Positions 38,134-47,088 of a DNA stretch of 64,000 bases are shown in pieces; position 1 is the first letter of the stretch; each line of letters begins with the position of its first letter. The position numbers and the translations under genes were made by a program. The stretch covers positions 48,981 through 112,980 of the forward strand of contig JALGSU010000016.1 of the NCBI GenBank assembly GCA_029821735.1. The letters are read 5' to 3'. The DNA is from Candidatus Zipacnadia bacterium. Its GTDB lineage: Bacteria; Armatimonadota; Zipacnadia; Zipacnadales; UBA5352. The notes under the pieces were generated by a model. That model was not told the origin of the DNA. It searched no databases and saw only the letters and a list, made by a program, of their open reading frames with translations.

Positions 38134-39083
38134 GGGTCCGCTCCTTTGTCTCGCCCATCACGGTCCGTGCCCTGGCTGTCGGCCGTTCGCACGAACTCCA
38201 CTGCCACCAGCTCCGGAGGGCACAGCAGGCGCATCTTTGGTCTGCTAACTCCCACTCCTCGGCTCACGTACAGCAGCGGGCCGCTTCGCGTGTCCGCAGC
38301 GATCGGTCCGCTTGCGTCCAGGACATCCCAGTGGCTGGCCAACCGTTTCATCCACAGCTTCGTGCTTCGCTGCAGCGCAAACAGGCCCGACGCCAGCTTG
38401 CGCGGGTAGGTCATGTGCGTAACCAACGCTTCCAGTCCCGGGAATCGCACTTGCCCGCCGTGCGTGTGGCCGCACAATACCAGATGCGCCCCCATCCGCC
38501 CGGTCTCCTGCCACGCCTGCGGCGAGTGCACCAGCCCTATCCGCAGGTCGGCCGCCTGGTTGGCCTGCGCAAGCGCCGCATCCACGTCCATCGCACGCGC
38601 GACCGGGCTGTCGAGCCCCATCACCTGCACGGTCGCCCCGTTCCGTGTCGTCTGCCACACTTCATTGCGCAGCAGCCGCCCGTTCAGCGTCGCCAGCCGC
38701 TCGGCCAGCCCGTCCAGCCCCCACGGGAAATAGTGCTCGGTGTTGCCGGCAATCGCCACGGTCTGCCAACGCGCTGCCAGTACCTCCACCAGTGCCGTCG
38801 CCGGCTGCAGCCGCAGCTTGCCCGCGGCGTAATCGCCGCCCAGCGCCAGAAGGTCGGGCTCGACGTCCTCGATCGCCTGCATCAGCGTCTCGTTGGGGAC
38901 ATACAGCATGCCCGTGTGCAGATCGCTGACAAAAGCGAGTGTGAAGCCATCGAGTGCGTCCGGCAGGTCGGGGACTGCGATGATCAGCCGCGTGGTGACC
39001 AGCCGAGTTCGCTCATTCTTGGCTGTAACGTATGCCCATCCGAGCAGCACGACGACCGCGACCGCGGCCACGATTAACCACAT
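38130..39083 (-). CDS. Membrane-anchored metallophosphoesterase with altered GNH motif
   Basis: 317 residues. An N-terminal transmembrane anchor (WLIVAAVAVVVLLGWAYV) is followed by a calcineurin-like domain similar to YkuE/LpxG proteins. Metal ligands D54 and H56 (VSDLHTG), D84 (LGGDYA), N114, H186 (LVHSP), H206 and H208 (CGHTHGGQ) are present. The normally invariant His of GNH[DE] is Thr115 (AGNTEHY); this residue usually acts in catalysis, so activity may be reduced or changed. Role in envelope phospholipid or nucleotide hydrolysis is inferred from the family only. Confidence 0.85.
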   Translation of the reverse strand: MWLIVAAVAVVVLLGWAYVTAKNERTRLVTTRLIIAVPDLPDALDGFTLAFVSDLHTGMLYVPNETLMQAIEDVEPDLLALGGDYAAGKLRLQPATALVEVLAARWQTVAIAGNTEHYFPWGLDGLAERLATLNGRLLRNEVWQTTRNGATVQVMGLDSPVARAMDVDAALAQANQAADLRIGLVHSPQAWQETGRMGAHLVLCGHTHGGQVRFPGLEALVTHMTYPRKLASGLFALQRSTKLWMKRLASHWDVLDASGPIAADTRSGPLLYVSRGVGVSRPKMRLLCPPELVAVEFVRTADSQGTDRDGRDKGADP

Positions 39084-39147
39084 CGCCGCTCACCCATCAG
39101 GTAGCATGCTGCGTATCTGGTGCTGGGGTGAACGTCCTGCATTGCGC

Positions 39148-39843
39148 TCAGTTCCTGCCTCCGGCGACGCCGGTGATGATCATCTGACCCGGAGTGACTG
39201 TGACGCCCTGCACCTGCAGCCGATCCGATCCGGGCAGGCGGCTCATGCCTTGGCTCAGTCGCCGGGCCACGTCTTCGCGCACCCCTGCCGGCGCGGGCAT
39301 CCGCCCCACGCTCACTTCGTCCACGTCCATCTGCACTTTCCCGCCAGCGACCGTCGGATGCGCACGCACCGTTACCCAGATATCTCGTCCCTGCCAGTTC
39401 ACCTGCCCGTTGACTGCCACCGACCCGTCCCCGAAATACGCGTGCGCTTGCTTGAGGTCGCCGGTGCCCTCGCGGGCCATCAGTGCGTTGAGTTCGGCTT
39501 CGGTCACCACCACGCGTACGCTCACCGGTGTCGGTGACTGCAACGCGCGCTCGACGTGGCGGACCTGGGCCTCGAGCGGTGGCACGTTCCCGGTCCCGCC
39601 GGTCCCGCTGCCGGATCCCTGCGATGTAGCCGCCGGTGCGGCGCCCGGCGACGTGGGGTCGGCAGCGGTGGAGGGCGATGCACTGTGCGAAGCTTCCGGT
39701 GGGAGTGGCGGCTTGGACATGGCCAGGCCGTACATAACAAGCAGCGCGATCACCCCGAGGGCAACCACGCTGCCACATCCTATCCCCGCCCATTGCCAGG
39801 GAGTGAATTGACGTCTGGGGGACCTGCGTACCTTACGCGCCAT
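39148..39843 (-). CDS. Single-pass membrane protein of unknown function
   Basis: 231 residues from ATG 39843 (MARKVRRSPRRQFTPWQWAG). A basic N-terminus is followed by one transmembrane helix (GCGSVVALGVIALLVMYGLAM), a Ser/Thr/Ala/Gly/Pro linker and a folded C-terminal domain (VSVRVVVTEAELNALMAREG ... DVDEVSVGRMPAP). The 'TEAELNAL...' segment resembles secreted lipid- or anionic-polymer-binding domains of the LmeA/DUF2993 kind, but this is weak. A copy of the bipartite intergenic motif lies just upstream (39897-39916). Confidence 0.7.
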   Translation of the reverse strand: MARKVRRSPRRQFTPWQWAGIGCGSVVALGVIALLVMYGLAMSKPPLPPEASHSASPSTAADPTSPGAAPAATSQGSGSGTGGTGNVPPLEAQVRHVERALQSPTPVSVRVVVTEAELNALMAREGTGDLKQAHAYFGDGSVAVNGQVNWQGRDIWVTVRAHPTVAGGKVQMDVDEVSVGRMPAPAGVREDVARRLSQGMSRLPGSDRLQVQGVTVTPGQMIITGVAGGRN

Positions 39844-39896
39844 GCTGTTTCGCCGCCCGGGGCCGGAGCGTGGATGGCGTTGCCCCACCGCCGTAT

Positions 39897-39916
39897 GCCG
39901 CTGCTATCGTTTCTGC
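39897..39916 (-). repeat. Bipartite intergenic motif, copy 1
   Basis: Minus strand: CAGAAACGA, 1 base, AGCAGCGGC, with a G before it. Lies between pth and the membrane-protein gene at 39148. Consensus over four copies in this window: CAGAAACGA, 1-19 bases, RGCARCGGC. Confidence 0.5.
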
Positions 39917-39952
39917 TTCTTCTTTCGTTGGTGTCTTCCCCGCTGTTCCACG

Positions 39953-40510
39953 CTAGTTGTACTCGTTCATGGCCTTCTCGATGCCCTCGAGAATCACGCA
40001 CTCGACGGCTTTCGCGGCCATCGCGATTGCTTCTGCGGCGGTGTCGCGCTGGTCCTTGGGGAAGGGGGTGAGCACCCAGTCACGCGCATCCATACCCGAG
40101 GGGGGGGCGCCGACGCCGAGGCGCAGGCGGGGGTAATCGCGCGTCCCTATGCGTTCGCTGATGGACCGCAGACCTTTGTGTCCGCCATCCGATCCGCCAC
40201 GCCGCACCCGCAGGCGCCCCACTGGCAGGTTGATATCGTCCACGATGGCGATCAGCCGGTCCGGCTCCAGTTCATGCAGATGCATCAATCGCGCCACGGC
40301 CACGCCCGACGCGTTCATCATCGTCATCGGCATGCACAGCACCACCGGCTCGCCGTCGATATCACCGGTGCCAGCCAGCGCTGCTGCGCGCGCCCTGCGC
40401 AAACGCACACCGTGGGCCCGAGCCAGTCTCTCGACCACCTCGAAGCCCACGTTGTGTTTGGTGTCGTCGTAGTCCGACCCGGGGTTCCCCAGGCCGATGA
40501 TGCCCCACAT
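39953..40510 (-). CDS. pth: Peptidyl-tRNA hydrolase
   Basis: 185 residues. Releases tRNA from peptidyl-tRNAs that drop off the ribosome. Motifs GLGNPGSDYDDTKHNVGF (catalytic His and Asn), PMTMMNASG, IVDDINLPVGRLRVRRGGSDGGHKGLRSI are all present. It follows rplY directly, the usual L25-pth pair. Confidence 0.97.
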   Translation of the reverse strand: MWGIIGLGNPGSDYDDTKHNVGFEVVERLARAHGVRLRRARAAALAGTGDIDGEPVVLCMPMTMMNASGVAVARLMHLHELEPDRLIAIVDDINLPVGRLRVRRGGSDGGHKGLRSISERIGTRDYPRLRLGVGAPPSGMDARDWVLTPFPKDQRDTAAEAIAMAAKAVECVILEGIEKAMNEYN

Positions 40511-40531
40511 AAGCGCGCTCCAGCGGAGGGA

Positions 40532-41257
40532 TTAACCCTCGTCCGAAGACTCCTCGTCGGCGACCTCGGCATCCGGCTCCTCGGCCAGGGCCTCTTCGCC
40601 CTCTTCGCCTTCTTCGACCTCTTCGCCTTCGAGGTCCACGAGTTCGTCAAGCAGACCCTCATCGATGCGGGTCTCGAGATCCTCTTCACGGATCGGGGCG
40701 GCGATGCTCAGCACCACTTCGCCCTCGTCGATCATGATCTCGGCGCCCTCGGGAACCTGCAGGTCCCGGACGTAGCGCCCTTCACCGATGGCCAGACCGT
40801 CGATGCTGATGAGCACGTTCTCGGGAATGTCCATCGGCAGACAACTCACCGGCACGGTGTACTGTGACACCTGCACAACACCGCCATCCTCAACGACGCC
40901 TGGCGCCTCACCAATGACCTCCACTGCCACGTCGACGGTGATCTTCTCTGCCAGCGATATCCACTGGAAATCGACGCACAGGAACGCCCGAGTGACCGGG
41001 TCGCGCTGCAGGTCCTTGACGATCGCCGCAACGTCTGCGTCGATATCCATACCGGGCACCTCGAGGTCCAGAACCACGTTGCCGCTGTCTGCGCTGCGCA
41101 GCGCGATCGCCAGTTCGTCCACTGACACCGCGAGATGCACTGCCTCACGCCCCAGACCGTACACTACGCCCGGGATGACGCCCTTGGCACGCAACCGCCG
41201 CGCCGGGCCTTTGCCGAATTCTGCGCGCGCTTCTGCCGTAAACTGAGTGATTTCCAT
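40532..41257 (-). CDS. rplY: 50S ribosomal protein bL25 (CTC form)
   Basis: 241 residues, the long two-domain general-stress/CTC form of bL25, which binds 5S rRNA. The N-terminal domain has REFGKGPARRLRAKGVIPGVVYG-type sequence (here FGKGPARRLRAKG); the C-terminal CTC domain includes PVSCLPMDIPENVLISIDGL. The last 35 residues are almost purely acidic (EEVEEGEEGEEALAEEPD). AGGAGG precedes the ATG by 8-10 bases. A structured leader lies upstream (41285-41340). Forms a pair with pth. Confidence 0.95.
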   Translation of the reverse strand: MEITQFTAEARAEFGKGPARRLRAKGVIPGVVYGLGREAVHLAVSVDELAIALRSADSGNVVLDLEVPGMDIDADVAAIVKDLQRDPVTRAFLCVDFQWISLAEKITVDVAVEVIGEAPGVVEDGGVVQVSQYTVPVSCLPMDIPENVLISIDGLAIGEGRYVRDLQVPEGAEIMIDEGEVVLSIAAPIREEDLETRIDEGLLDELVDLEGEEVEEGEEGEEALAEEPDAEVADEESSDEG

Positions 41258-41284
41258 CCTGTACTCCTCCTGGATATTCGCACA

Positions 41285-41340
41285 AACTCGTGGTCGAGTC
41301 GTTATCTACGAGTTGCTCCTGGCAGGCTCTCGATGCCTGC
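41285..41340 (-). other. Structured leader of rplY (two inverted repeats)
   Basis: AACTCGT (41285-41291) pairs with ACGAGTT (41308-41314), and GCAGGC (41322-41327) pairs with GCCTGC (41335-41340). Both lie 28-83 bases upstream of the rplY start, after tRNA-Gln. They could fold in the transcript; a regulatory role is not shown. Confidence 0.4.
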
Positions 41341-41365
41341 TCGTCACGTAAGACCGGCCGTTCCA

Positions 41366-41393
41366 GCCGTTGCTGTCTCTTTTCTCGTTTCTG
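41366..41393 (-). repeat. Bipartite intergenic motif, copy 2
   Basis: Minus strand: CAGAAACGA, 10 bases, AGCAACGGC. Lies between tRNA-Gln and rplY. Confidence 0.5.
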
Positions 41394-41407
41394 TCTCATT
41401 TGCTGTA

Positions 41408-41482
41408 TGGCTGGGGCGGCAGGATTCGAACCTGCGAATACGGGCTCCAAAGGCCCGTGCCTTACCGCTTGGCGACGCCCCA
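41408..41482 (-). tRNA. tRNA-Gln(UUG)
   Basis: Acceptor stem TGGGGCG/CGCCCCA with discriminator G, and genome-encoded CCA (41408-41410). The anticodon stem CGGGC/GCCCG holds loop CTTTGGA, giving anticodon TTG. The T arm contains GTTCGAATC. D-arm GCCAAGCGGTAAGGC is typical of tRNA-Gln. Confidence 0.93.
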
Positions 41483-41504
41483 GCACCGCGGCGCTGGCGA
41501 CCGC

Positions 41505-42293
41505 TTAGCCCTGCTCGTGCTTGCGCACGAACTCCCTCGCCAGCTCCATATCTCCTGCATCGTCAACATCAAAGGCCAGACCAGCGGAACTGGTCCTGAC
41601 CGCATGCAGTCTGCCTCCCAACATCTCCGACCCGCGCTTCTCCAGCTCCGCGACAGAGAGCTGCCCGACCAGCATCTTGGCCACGAAGCTCAAGCCGAAC
41701 AGTTGCGCCAGCGCCAGTTTGCTCTTGCGCCGGTCGAAGGTGCGCGCGATTGTCTCGCCCTGTTCCACCACGAACTGCCGCGAAACGCACGCCACACTAC
41801 CACCAGTGAAATGGCCCTCGCGCAGATGCGCGACGGTCTTGCCTCGGCCGGGGAATTCCTTGTCGAAGTCCTCGGCTGAAATCATTGCATATGATAACTC
41901 AGCTTGCGTTCCAATACAAGACCGCACAAAGCCGTCCAGCTCTTCCGCGGTCACCATTGGGATATCCACGGTCACCAGCAGAATCCTGTCAGCATCGGGC
42001 AGTGCCCGCGCTGCTTCCTGCACGGTGTCGAGGAAATCCTCGCCGGGAGCTGTTGCCACTCGCGCCAACGGCTCTGCCCATCCTGCGCTGAGCTGTTTGC
42101 CGGGGCCTTCCACGACCACGACGTCCTCGATCAGTTCAGCGGCCAGTGCGGCGCGAACCACTCGGTTAACCATGGGCTCGCCACCCATGTCCACAAGCGC
42201 CTTGCACGCCACGCCGCCCGCAGCGGCAACTTTGTCGCCGCCGCCGCCGCCAGCCAGAATAGCTGCGGCCAGTTTCCCGTTTGTTGCACTCAC
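41505..42293 (-). CDS. MobA-like NTP transferase domain protein
   Basis: 262 residues from GTG 42293 (GGGAG 8-9 bases upstream). The N-terminal nucleotide-binding loop is AAAILAGGGGGDKVAAAGGVACKALVDMGGEPMVNRVV-like, in the MobA/IspD/GlmU superfamily (AILAGG ... KALVDMGGEPM). Metal-site Asp in LLVTVDIPMVT. True MobA has 'LAGG.SRRMG.dK'; here the basic residues differ and the protein is longer, so molybdenum cofactor guanylylation is not established. It follows ispE directly. Confidence 0.7.
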   Translation of the reverse strand: MSATNGKLAAAILAGGGGGDKVAAAGGVACKALVDMGGEPMVNRVVRAALAAELIEDVVVVEGPGKQLSAGWAEPLARVATAPGEDFLDTVQEAARALPDADRILLVTVDIPMVTAEELDGFVRSCIGTQAELSYAMISAEDFDKEFPGRGKTVAHLREGHFTGGSVACVSRQFVVEQGETIARTFDRRKSKLALAQLFGLSFVAKMLVGQLSVAELEKRGSEMLGGRLHAVRTSSAGLAFDVDDAGDMELAREFVRKHEQG

Positions 42294-42325
42294 GCTGTCT
42301 CTCCCGGCCCGTCGTCCTTCCGCCC

Positions 42326-43201
42326 TCAGCTTAGCCTGTCCCACCCCGTCGCCACACCACGAACCGCTGTTGCCCACACGTCCTGCCTGCGCAACTCATT
42401 TGCAGCCGCAGCCGCCGTCTCGGCGTCCCCGAACAGCCCGAAGCACACTGACCCCGATCCACTCATCTCCGCTCGGATCGCGCCAGCCTCGCTCAGAGCC
42501 TCTATCGTCTCGGCCACGGCCGGCCATCGCCCCGCGACCGCCCGCGTAAATGCGTTATGCACGTGCTCGGCGATCTCGTCGCCCCCCGCGCCTCTGCGCA
42601 GAGCGTCAGCCATCGCCAGCGTGCGCGAGCCGTCGCTGAAATCCCCCGCCGCCAGCAGCCCGTAAGCCTCCGCCGTGCCGATGCTCAACTCCGGTCTCGC
42701 CAGCACCAGGTGCAAGTCGCGCGGGCCCGGCAGCGCCTGCAGCTCTTCCCCCCGACCGCTACCGAGCGCCGTGCCGCCTGCCACGAAAAACGCCACATCA
42801 GACCCGAGCCCCGCCGCCAGTTCTCGTATCGTCTCGGCGGATGGCGGGTCGTCATCAAGTTCCGCCAGCCCGCACAGCGTCGCCGCGGCGTTGCTGCTGC
42901 CGCCCCCAAGTCCTGCGCCGGAGGGCACCCGCTTGTGCAACTGCACTCGCGCGCCTGCCGGCCACCCTCTGCGCTCCCGGTAGGCCTCGATTGCCTGCCA
43001 GCACAGATTCGCCGGTCCCTCGGGCGCGCCGCCTTCGGGCACCGTCACTGCCGTGCTCGCCGCGGTCTCGATGCTCAGCGTATCGCCCAGTGACACGCTC
43101 TGGAAAACCGTCCTCAGCTCGTGAAAGCCGTCGTCGCGCCGCTCCAGTATCTCCAGACACAGGTTCACCTTGCACCATGACCGAAGCTGCACGCCACCCA
43201 T
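42326..43201 (-). CDS. ispE: 4-diphosphocytidyl-2-C-methyl-D-erythritol kinase
   Basis: 291 residues from ATG 43201 (GAGGTG 6 bases upstream). GHMP kinase of the MEP isoprenoid pathway. The substrate motif is SWCKVNLCLEILERRDDGFHEL, the ATP loop VPSGAGLGGGSSNAAAT, the third motif EMSGSGSVCFGLF. It starts 11 bases after the rsmA stop, the frequent ksgA-ispE arrangement. Confidence 0.95.
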   Translation of the reverse strand: MGGVQLRSWCKVNLCLEILERRDDGFHELRTVFQSVSLGDTLSIETAASTAVTVPEGGAPEGPANLCWQAIEAYRERRGWPAGARVQLHKRVPSGAGLGGGSSNAAATLCGLAELDDDPPSAETIRELAAGLGSDVAFFVAGGTALGSGRGEELQALPGPRDLHLVLARPELSIGTAEAYGLLAAGDFSDGSRTLAMADALRRGAGGDEIAEHVHNAFTRAVAGRWPAVAETIEALSEAGAIRAEMSGSGSVCFGLFGDAETAAAAANELRRQDVWATAVRGVATGWDRLS

Positions 43202-43211
43202 GCGGTTCACC

Positions 43212-44069
43212 TCAGGCTCTGCCTGTCACCTGCTCGATGGCGTCGGCCAGCGCGATGAACTCCTCCACTGTGAGCGTCTCACCTCGCCGGGTCGGCTCAA
43301 TGCCACACGACAGCAGCGCCTTGGTGGCGGTGCCATGCTCCAGCTCAAGCTCGCCCGCTTTGATCAGAGCATTGCGCAGTTGCTTGCGCCGTAGCCGGAA
43401 CGCCGCCCGCACCACGGTGAAGAATCGTTTGCGCCGCTCCTCGCTGCCCAGTGGGTTCTCCACCGGAATCAGCCGCAGCGCTACTGAGTGGACCTTCGGC
43501 GCGGGGTGAAATGCCCCTGGGGGCATCTCCCGGACGATCTCCGCCTGCCCCGCGTAAAGCCGCGCCAGCAGTGACAGCGCCCCGTAGGCTTTGGTCCCCG
43601 GCTGAGCTGCCAGCCGCTCGCCGACTTCCCTCTGCATGGTGACCACGATCGCCACCGGCGGCGGCGTGGTGGTCAGCAGTTGCTCGAGCAGCGGCGACGT
43701 GATCTGGTAGGGCAGATTCCCGATGACTGCGTATCGGCCGGTCTGCGTGATTTCGCCCAGATCCGCCTGCAGCACGTCCTGGTAGCGCACTTGCAGGTTC
43801 GGATACTCCTCCTGCAGTTCGCCCAGCGGCCCGGCCATCGCCTCGTCTTTCTCGATGGCGATCACGGGCAGGTCCCAGGCGGCCAGGTGGCGAGTGAGTA
43901 CGCCCAGCCCCGGACCGATTTCGATGACCCCTTCGGGGTCCATCTCAAGCGCGGCGTTTACGATGCCTTCAGCGGCGCCCTGGTCGATGAGGAAGTGCTG
44001 GCCGAGCCCTTTGCGTGGACGCATGCCAAATCTTCGAAGTGTTTGTAGGGGGCTTTCGCTTTGCTCCAT
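43212..44069 (-). CDS. rsmA: 16S rRNA dimethyladenosine transferase
   Basis: 285 residues from ATG 44069 (MEQSESPLQTLRRFG). Dimethylates A1518/A1519 of 16S rRNA. Motifs: KGLGQHFLID, IEIGPGLGVLT (SAM loop), VIGNLPYQITSPLL (catalytic NLPY), and the C-terminal FFTVVRAAFRLRRKQLRNAL. A consensus-like promoter lies at 44239-44267. Confidence 0.96.
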   Translation of the reverse strand: MEQSESPLQTLRRFGMRPRKGLGQHFLIDQGAAEGIVNAALEMDPEGVIEIGPGLGVLTRHLAAWDLPVIAIEKDEAMAGPLGELQEEYPNLQVRYQDVLQADLGEITQTGRYAVIGNLPYQITSPLLEQLLTTTPPPVAIVVTMQREVGERLAAQPGTKAYGALSLLARLYAGQAEIVREMPPGAFHPAPKVHSVALRLIPVENPLGSEERRKRFFTVVRAAFRLRRKQLRNALIKAGELELEHGTATKALLSCGIEPTRRGETLTVEEFIALADAIEQVTGRA

Positions 44070-44156
44070 GGTCCACCCACGCCGCCTGTTCACCGTCTCG
44101 GTCTATCAGCGTCCCAGCCCATCCAGCGGCGTCATCGCCGCCCTGCTGAACGCTCT

Positions 44157-46985
44157 TTATTGGTCCCTTGAACGAAGAACGCCGCCCGCTCCGTGGCCTC
44201 TGCGCCCCGGCAAAGCGGCGGCGTTACAGTGGATAGGAAGTCTACAAGACCCCCCCTCCCCTGTCAAGACAACGCCCGCCGCCTGAGCGTTATCAATATA
44301 CATGGTCGCCGCCTCGAGGCTGTTGCTCACGAACCCCAGCCACCTGAGCCGATCGAACTCCGCGCCGCAGGGCAAATCGATGCCCTCATAGAGCACCTCG
44401 CCCGCCTGGTTGCTGATCCTCAGATACCACAGAGCGTCGGCGAAGGCCCCCAGCCCGTCCTCGATCTCGAAATGCAGCCACTCCTCGGCAGGCAGGACCG
44501 TCCCCGTCGCGGCCCTCTCGTTCAGCAGCAACGCCCCGTCCGACTCGATGTAGATGCACGGCCCGACTTTCGCGTATGACGCCGTATTCCGCCACTCCGT
44601 CCACAGCATCGCACCCGGCTCGCGGTACAGGTCGAAGGTCATTCGCAGTTTGATGTCGCCGCCGAGCCTCGGCGAGTAGTACATATGCGGCATGTAGTAT
44701 ATCTGATCCGGCGCGTCCACGAACTTCACGCTGTGTGGCGGCGACAGACTGCGCTCGTTGCTGATCTCCAGATACGCGCCGGCGTCCGCTACCTCAACCA
44801 CTGCCGAATATGCGGGCTTCTGCCCCGGCTGAGCGTCGTCAAAGTTGTCCGCGATCATCATCATTCCATGGGTGCTCTCCGTCGCCAGCAGCGGACCCAT
44901 CTCGTAGCTGTCGGGCAGCGACGTCCACGCCTCATCTCCATACAGCCCCATCTCGCTGGGGTCGATCGGCCGGAAGCCCATCGCCAGCGCCGGCGAGTCC
45001 GGCTGCAGCCGGAAGTCTCGAGCGGTGGCGTCCACGAATTTGGGGTCAGCGATCAGCGAGTGTCGATCCATGTACGGAGTGTACCAGATATCCTCGATCC
45101 CCTGCTTCTCCCGCCACTCTTCCCACGTGAAGTCCAGGAACTTGATCGGCTGCTCGTCCGGCCGCCAGTAAATGTTGTAGTCGATGATCTTGTTGTAGCT
45201 CTTCCACTCGGGGACGTAGGCAAAGGGCGCGCTGATGCCGTCGAGCAACACAATGTTGTACTGGAATATATTCGTGCGCTCCGAATCGATGCCCAACCCG
45301 AATCTGCAGAATGCGGAGATGTTGTTGAGCACGGTGATGCATGATGTTCCGTGCTGCTGTCGGATGCCGCCCGACCCGCAATCGTGGCAGATGTTGTTCT
45401 CAACCAGCAGCCCCGAACTGCCCCCGTCTATGTAGATACCGTGCCCCACACCGTCCGGCGGGGTACCGATGTGATGAACCAGGTTGTTGCGGATCACCGA
45501 CCCCGGGGTCAGCCCGAGGCTGTAGATCCCGCCACCGTCTTCCAGCACCCGCATCACGTGGTGCACATGGTTGTATTCGACGATATTCTCGCGCGTCCCG
45601 GACCGCGTGATGCTCCATGTCCATCCCAGCGAAATCCCGGTGTAGCGCAGGTCGGTCACCTCGTTGTGCGAGATGGTGTTGTTGCGCCCGTAGGCCATGT
45701 ATATGCCCGTCGCGCCGGGATGGATATGCCCGCCGTTGTGGATGAAGTTGTTGTCCACGAGGTTGTGGTGCGCGATCCTCTCGAAGGGCTGCGGGCGGTC
45801 ATTGGTACCGAGCCGCACGCCGCCTCCCCCGAGGTCGTGGATGTGGTTCCGCTGGATCGTGTTCTCCGAACAATCCATGAAGAAACCGATGCCGTACCGC
45901 CCCACATGCGCGACCTCGCACCCGGTTACCGCGCAATTTATTGCCGCATGAAACTCCAGCGCGGCCCCGAGTCCGCTCGCTGCCTGCGCCATGGAAAACC
46001 CCTCGGCAGGCAACTCCCACCCGGCGTGCCTGAACGCCAGGCCCTCGAACCGCACATGCTCCACGTACCGCCCCTCGTCAGCCACGCCCTCCGCGATCAC
46101 CAGACGCTCCATCGTCGGAGCAACGACCTCGGCCGCACCCAGGTCCTCATCGCCGAACGGGATGATCCGCAGCTCACCGGTGGACCGGTCGAGCTGCCAC
46201 TCGCCCGGCGCATCGCACGCTCCGGGGTGGTTCTGCACGAGGTATGGTGTAGTATTCATGCCTGGCTTGGGCAATGACCAGACCGCCGGCCCGCCCAGCG
46301 TCGCCAGGTTCGTATCCGTGTCCACTGACTTGAGCGGGAAGCTGCCCGCGTTCCAACTGAAGTACATCAGCAACTCAACATCCGCCAGGTTCGGCCAGTT
46401 CTCGAGATCGCCGCTGCGGAAGACGAACCGATCCTTCGCGGTCCCCGGGCCCTCCTCAGGCGCCACGCCCCTGACGATGAAGTGGGTTCCCTCGTTTGGC
46501 GACCGCGCCGGGATGTAGCGCCTCCCGTCGACGAACAGTTGCCGGAAGACCCACTTGTGGTCGGCCGCCTCAGCGATTGTGGTCGACCAAGACCCGTCAG
46601 CGTCGCGGGTCAACCCCGTGATAGCTCGCCCACCCGACAGCACTGGCCGCGCGCCCTCTGCCGCCGCGTAGCTGATCGGCGCTGCCGCCGTGCCCGAGTC
46701 CTCTGGCCCCAGCGTCAGTGGCTCGGCCAGATGGTGGGTGCCGTCGTGGATGGCCACTCGGACACCGCCCTCGGGCAGTTCGCCCTGCTGCTTGATGCGT
46801 CGGATCTCATCTCGGGCGCGAGTGAGGGTCTGGAAAGGCGCCGCTTCGCCACCTGCTGCGTCGTCGCTGCCATTGACCGCAACGTGCAGCACGAGTTCCT
46901 CAGCGGCCGCGCCCATGCACGTGACACCGGCGAGGATCAGTAGAATTGCGGCGGCGGCTATAGTGGCGAAGCGCATTCGTGTCAT
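44157..46985 (-). CDS. Secreted right-handed parallel beta-helix protein
   Basis: 942 residues from ATG 46985 (GAGGGA 9 bases upstream), which gives a signal peptide (MTRMRFATIAAAAILLILAG). Residues ~35-110 read LHVAVNGSDDAAGGEAAPFQTLTRARDEI, the start typical of pectate-lyase-like/DUF1565 proteins. Residues ~330-640 contain many beta-helix coils with Asn ladders (LVDNNFIHNGG, NTISHNEVTDL, VIRNNLVHHIG, LVENNICHDCGSG). The C-terminal ~200 residues form a carbohydrate-binding-like sandwich. Probably an exported glycan-active or glycan-binding protein. The last ~30 residues (after YIDNAQA) look non-conserved and overlap a promoter. Confidence 0.82.
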   Translation of the reverse strand: MTRMRFATIAAAAILLILAGVTCMGAAAEELVLHVAVNGSDDAAGGEAAPFQTLTRARDEIRRIKQQGELPEGGVRVAIHDGTHHLAEPLTLGPEDSGTAAAPISYAAAEGARPVLSGGRAITGLTRDADGSWSTTIAEAADHKWVFRQLFVDGRRYIPARSPNEGTHFIVRGVAPEEGPGTAKDRFVFRSGDLENWPNLADVELLMYFSWNAGSFPLKSVDTDTNLATLGGPAVWSLPKPGMNTTPYLVQNHPGACDAPGEWQLDRSTGELRIIPFGDEDLGAAEVVAPTMERLVIAEGVADEGRYVEHVRFEGLAFRHAGWELPAEGFSMAQAASGLGAALEFHAAINCAVTGCEVAHVGRYGIGFFMDCSENTIQRNHIHDLGGGGVRLGTNDRPQPFERIAHHNLVDNNFIHNGGHIHPGATGIYMAYGRNNTISHNEVTDLRYTGISLGWTWSITRSGTRENIVEYNHVHHVMRVLEDGGGIYSLGLTPGSVIRNNLVHHIGTPPDGVGHGIYIDGGSSGLLVENNICHDCGSGGIRQQHGTSCITVLNNISAFCRFGLGIDSERTNIFQYNIVLLDGISAPFAYVPEWKSYNKIIDYNIYWRPDEQPIKFLDFTWEEWREKQGIEDIWYTPYMDRHSLIADPKFVDATARDFRLQPDSPALAMGFRPIDPSEMGLYGDEAWTSLPDSYEMGPLLATESTHGMMMIADNFDDAQPGQKPAYSAVVEVADAGAYLEISNERSLSPPHSVKFVDAPDQIYYMPHMYYSPRLGGDIKLRMTFDLYREPGAMLWTEWRNTASYAKVGPCIYIESDGALLLNERAATGTVLPAEEWLHFEIEDGLGAFADALWYLRISNQAGEVLYEGIDLPCGAEFDRLRWLGFVSNSLEAATMYIDNAQAAGVVLTGEGGSCRLPIHCNAAALPGRRGHGAGGVLRSRDQ
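44239..44267 (-). promoter_or_regulatory. Sigma70-type promoter for rsmA-ispE and downstream genes
   Basis: Minus strand TTGACA (44262-44267), 17-base spacer, TAGACT (44239-44244). The -35 box is perfect; the -10 matches 4 of 6. It lies inside the last codons of the beta-helix gene, about 170 bases before rsmA. Confidence 0.55.
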
Positions 46986-47088
46986 CGTGAACCATCCCTC
47001 ATGTCCAGCAGGAGCCAGTCTCGTAAGCGGCGCCACGGTTTTCGGCGCCGCAGCGCTCAGGACCTTGTTCATGGCGCGTAGCCCCTCC

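Noticed and set aside
41505..42293. mobA (molybdenum cofactor guanylyltransferase)
   Set aside because: The loop after LAGG lacks the conserved basic residues, and no molybdenum-cofactor gene is nearby.
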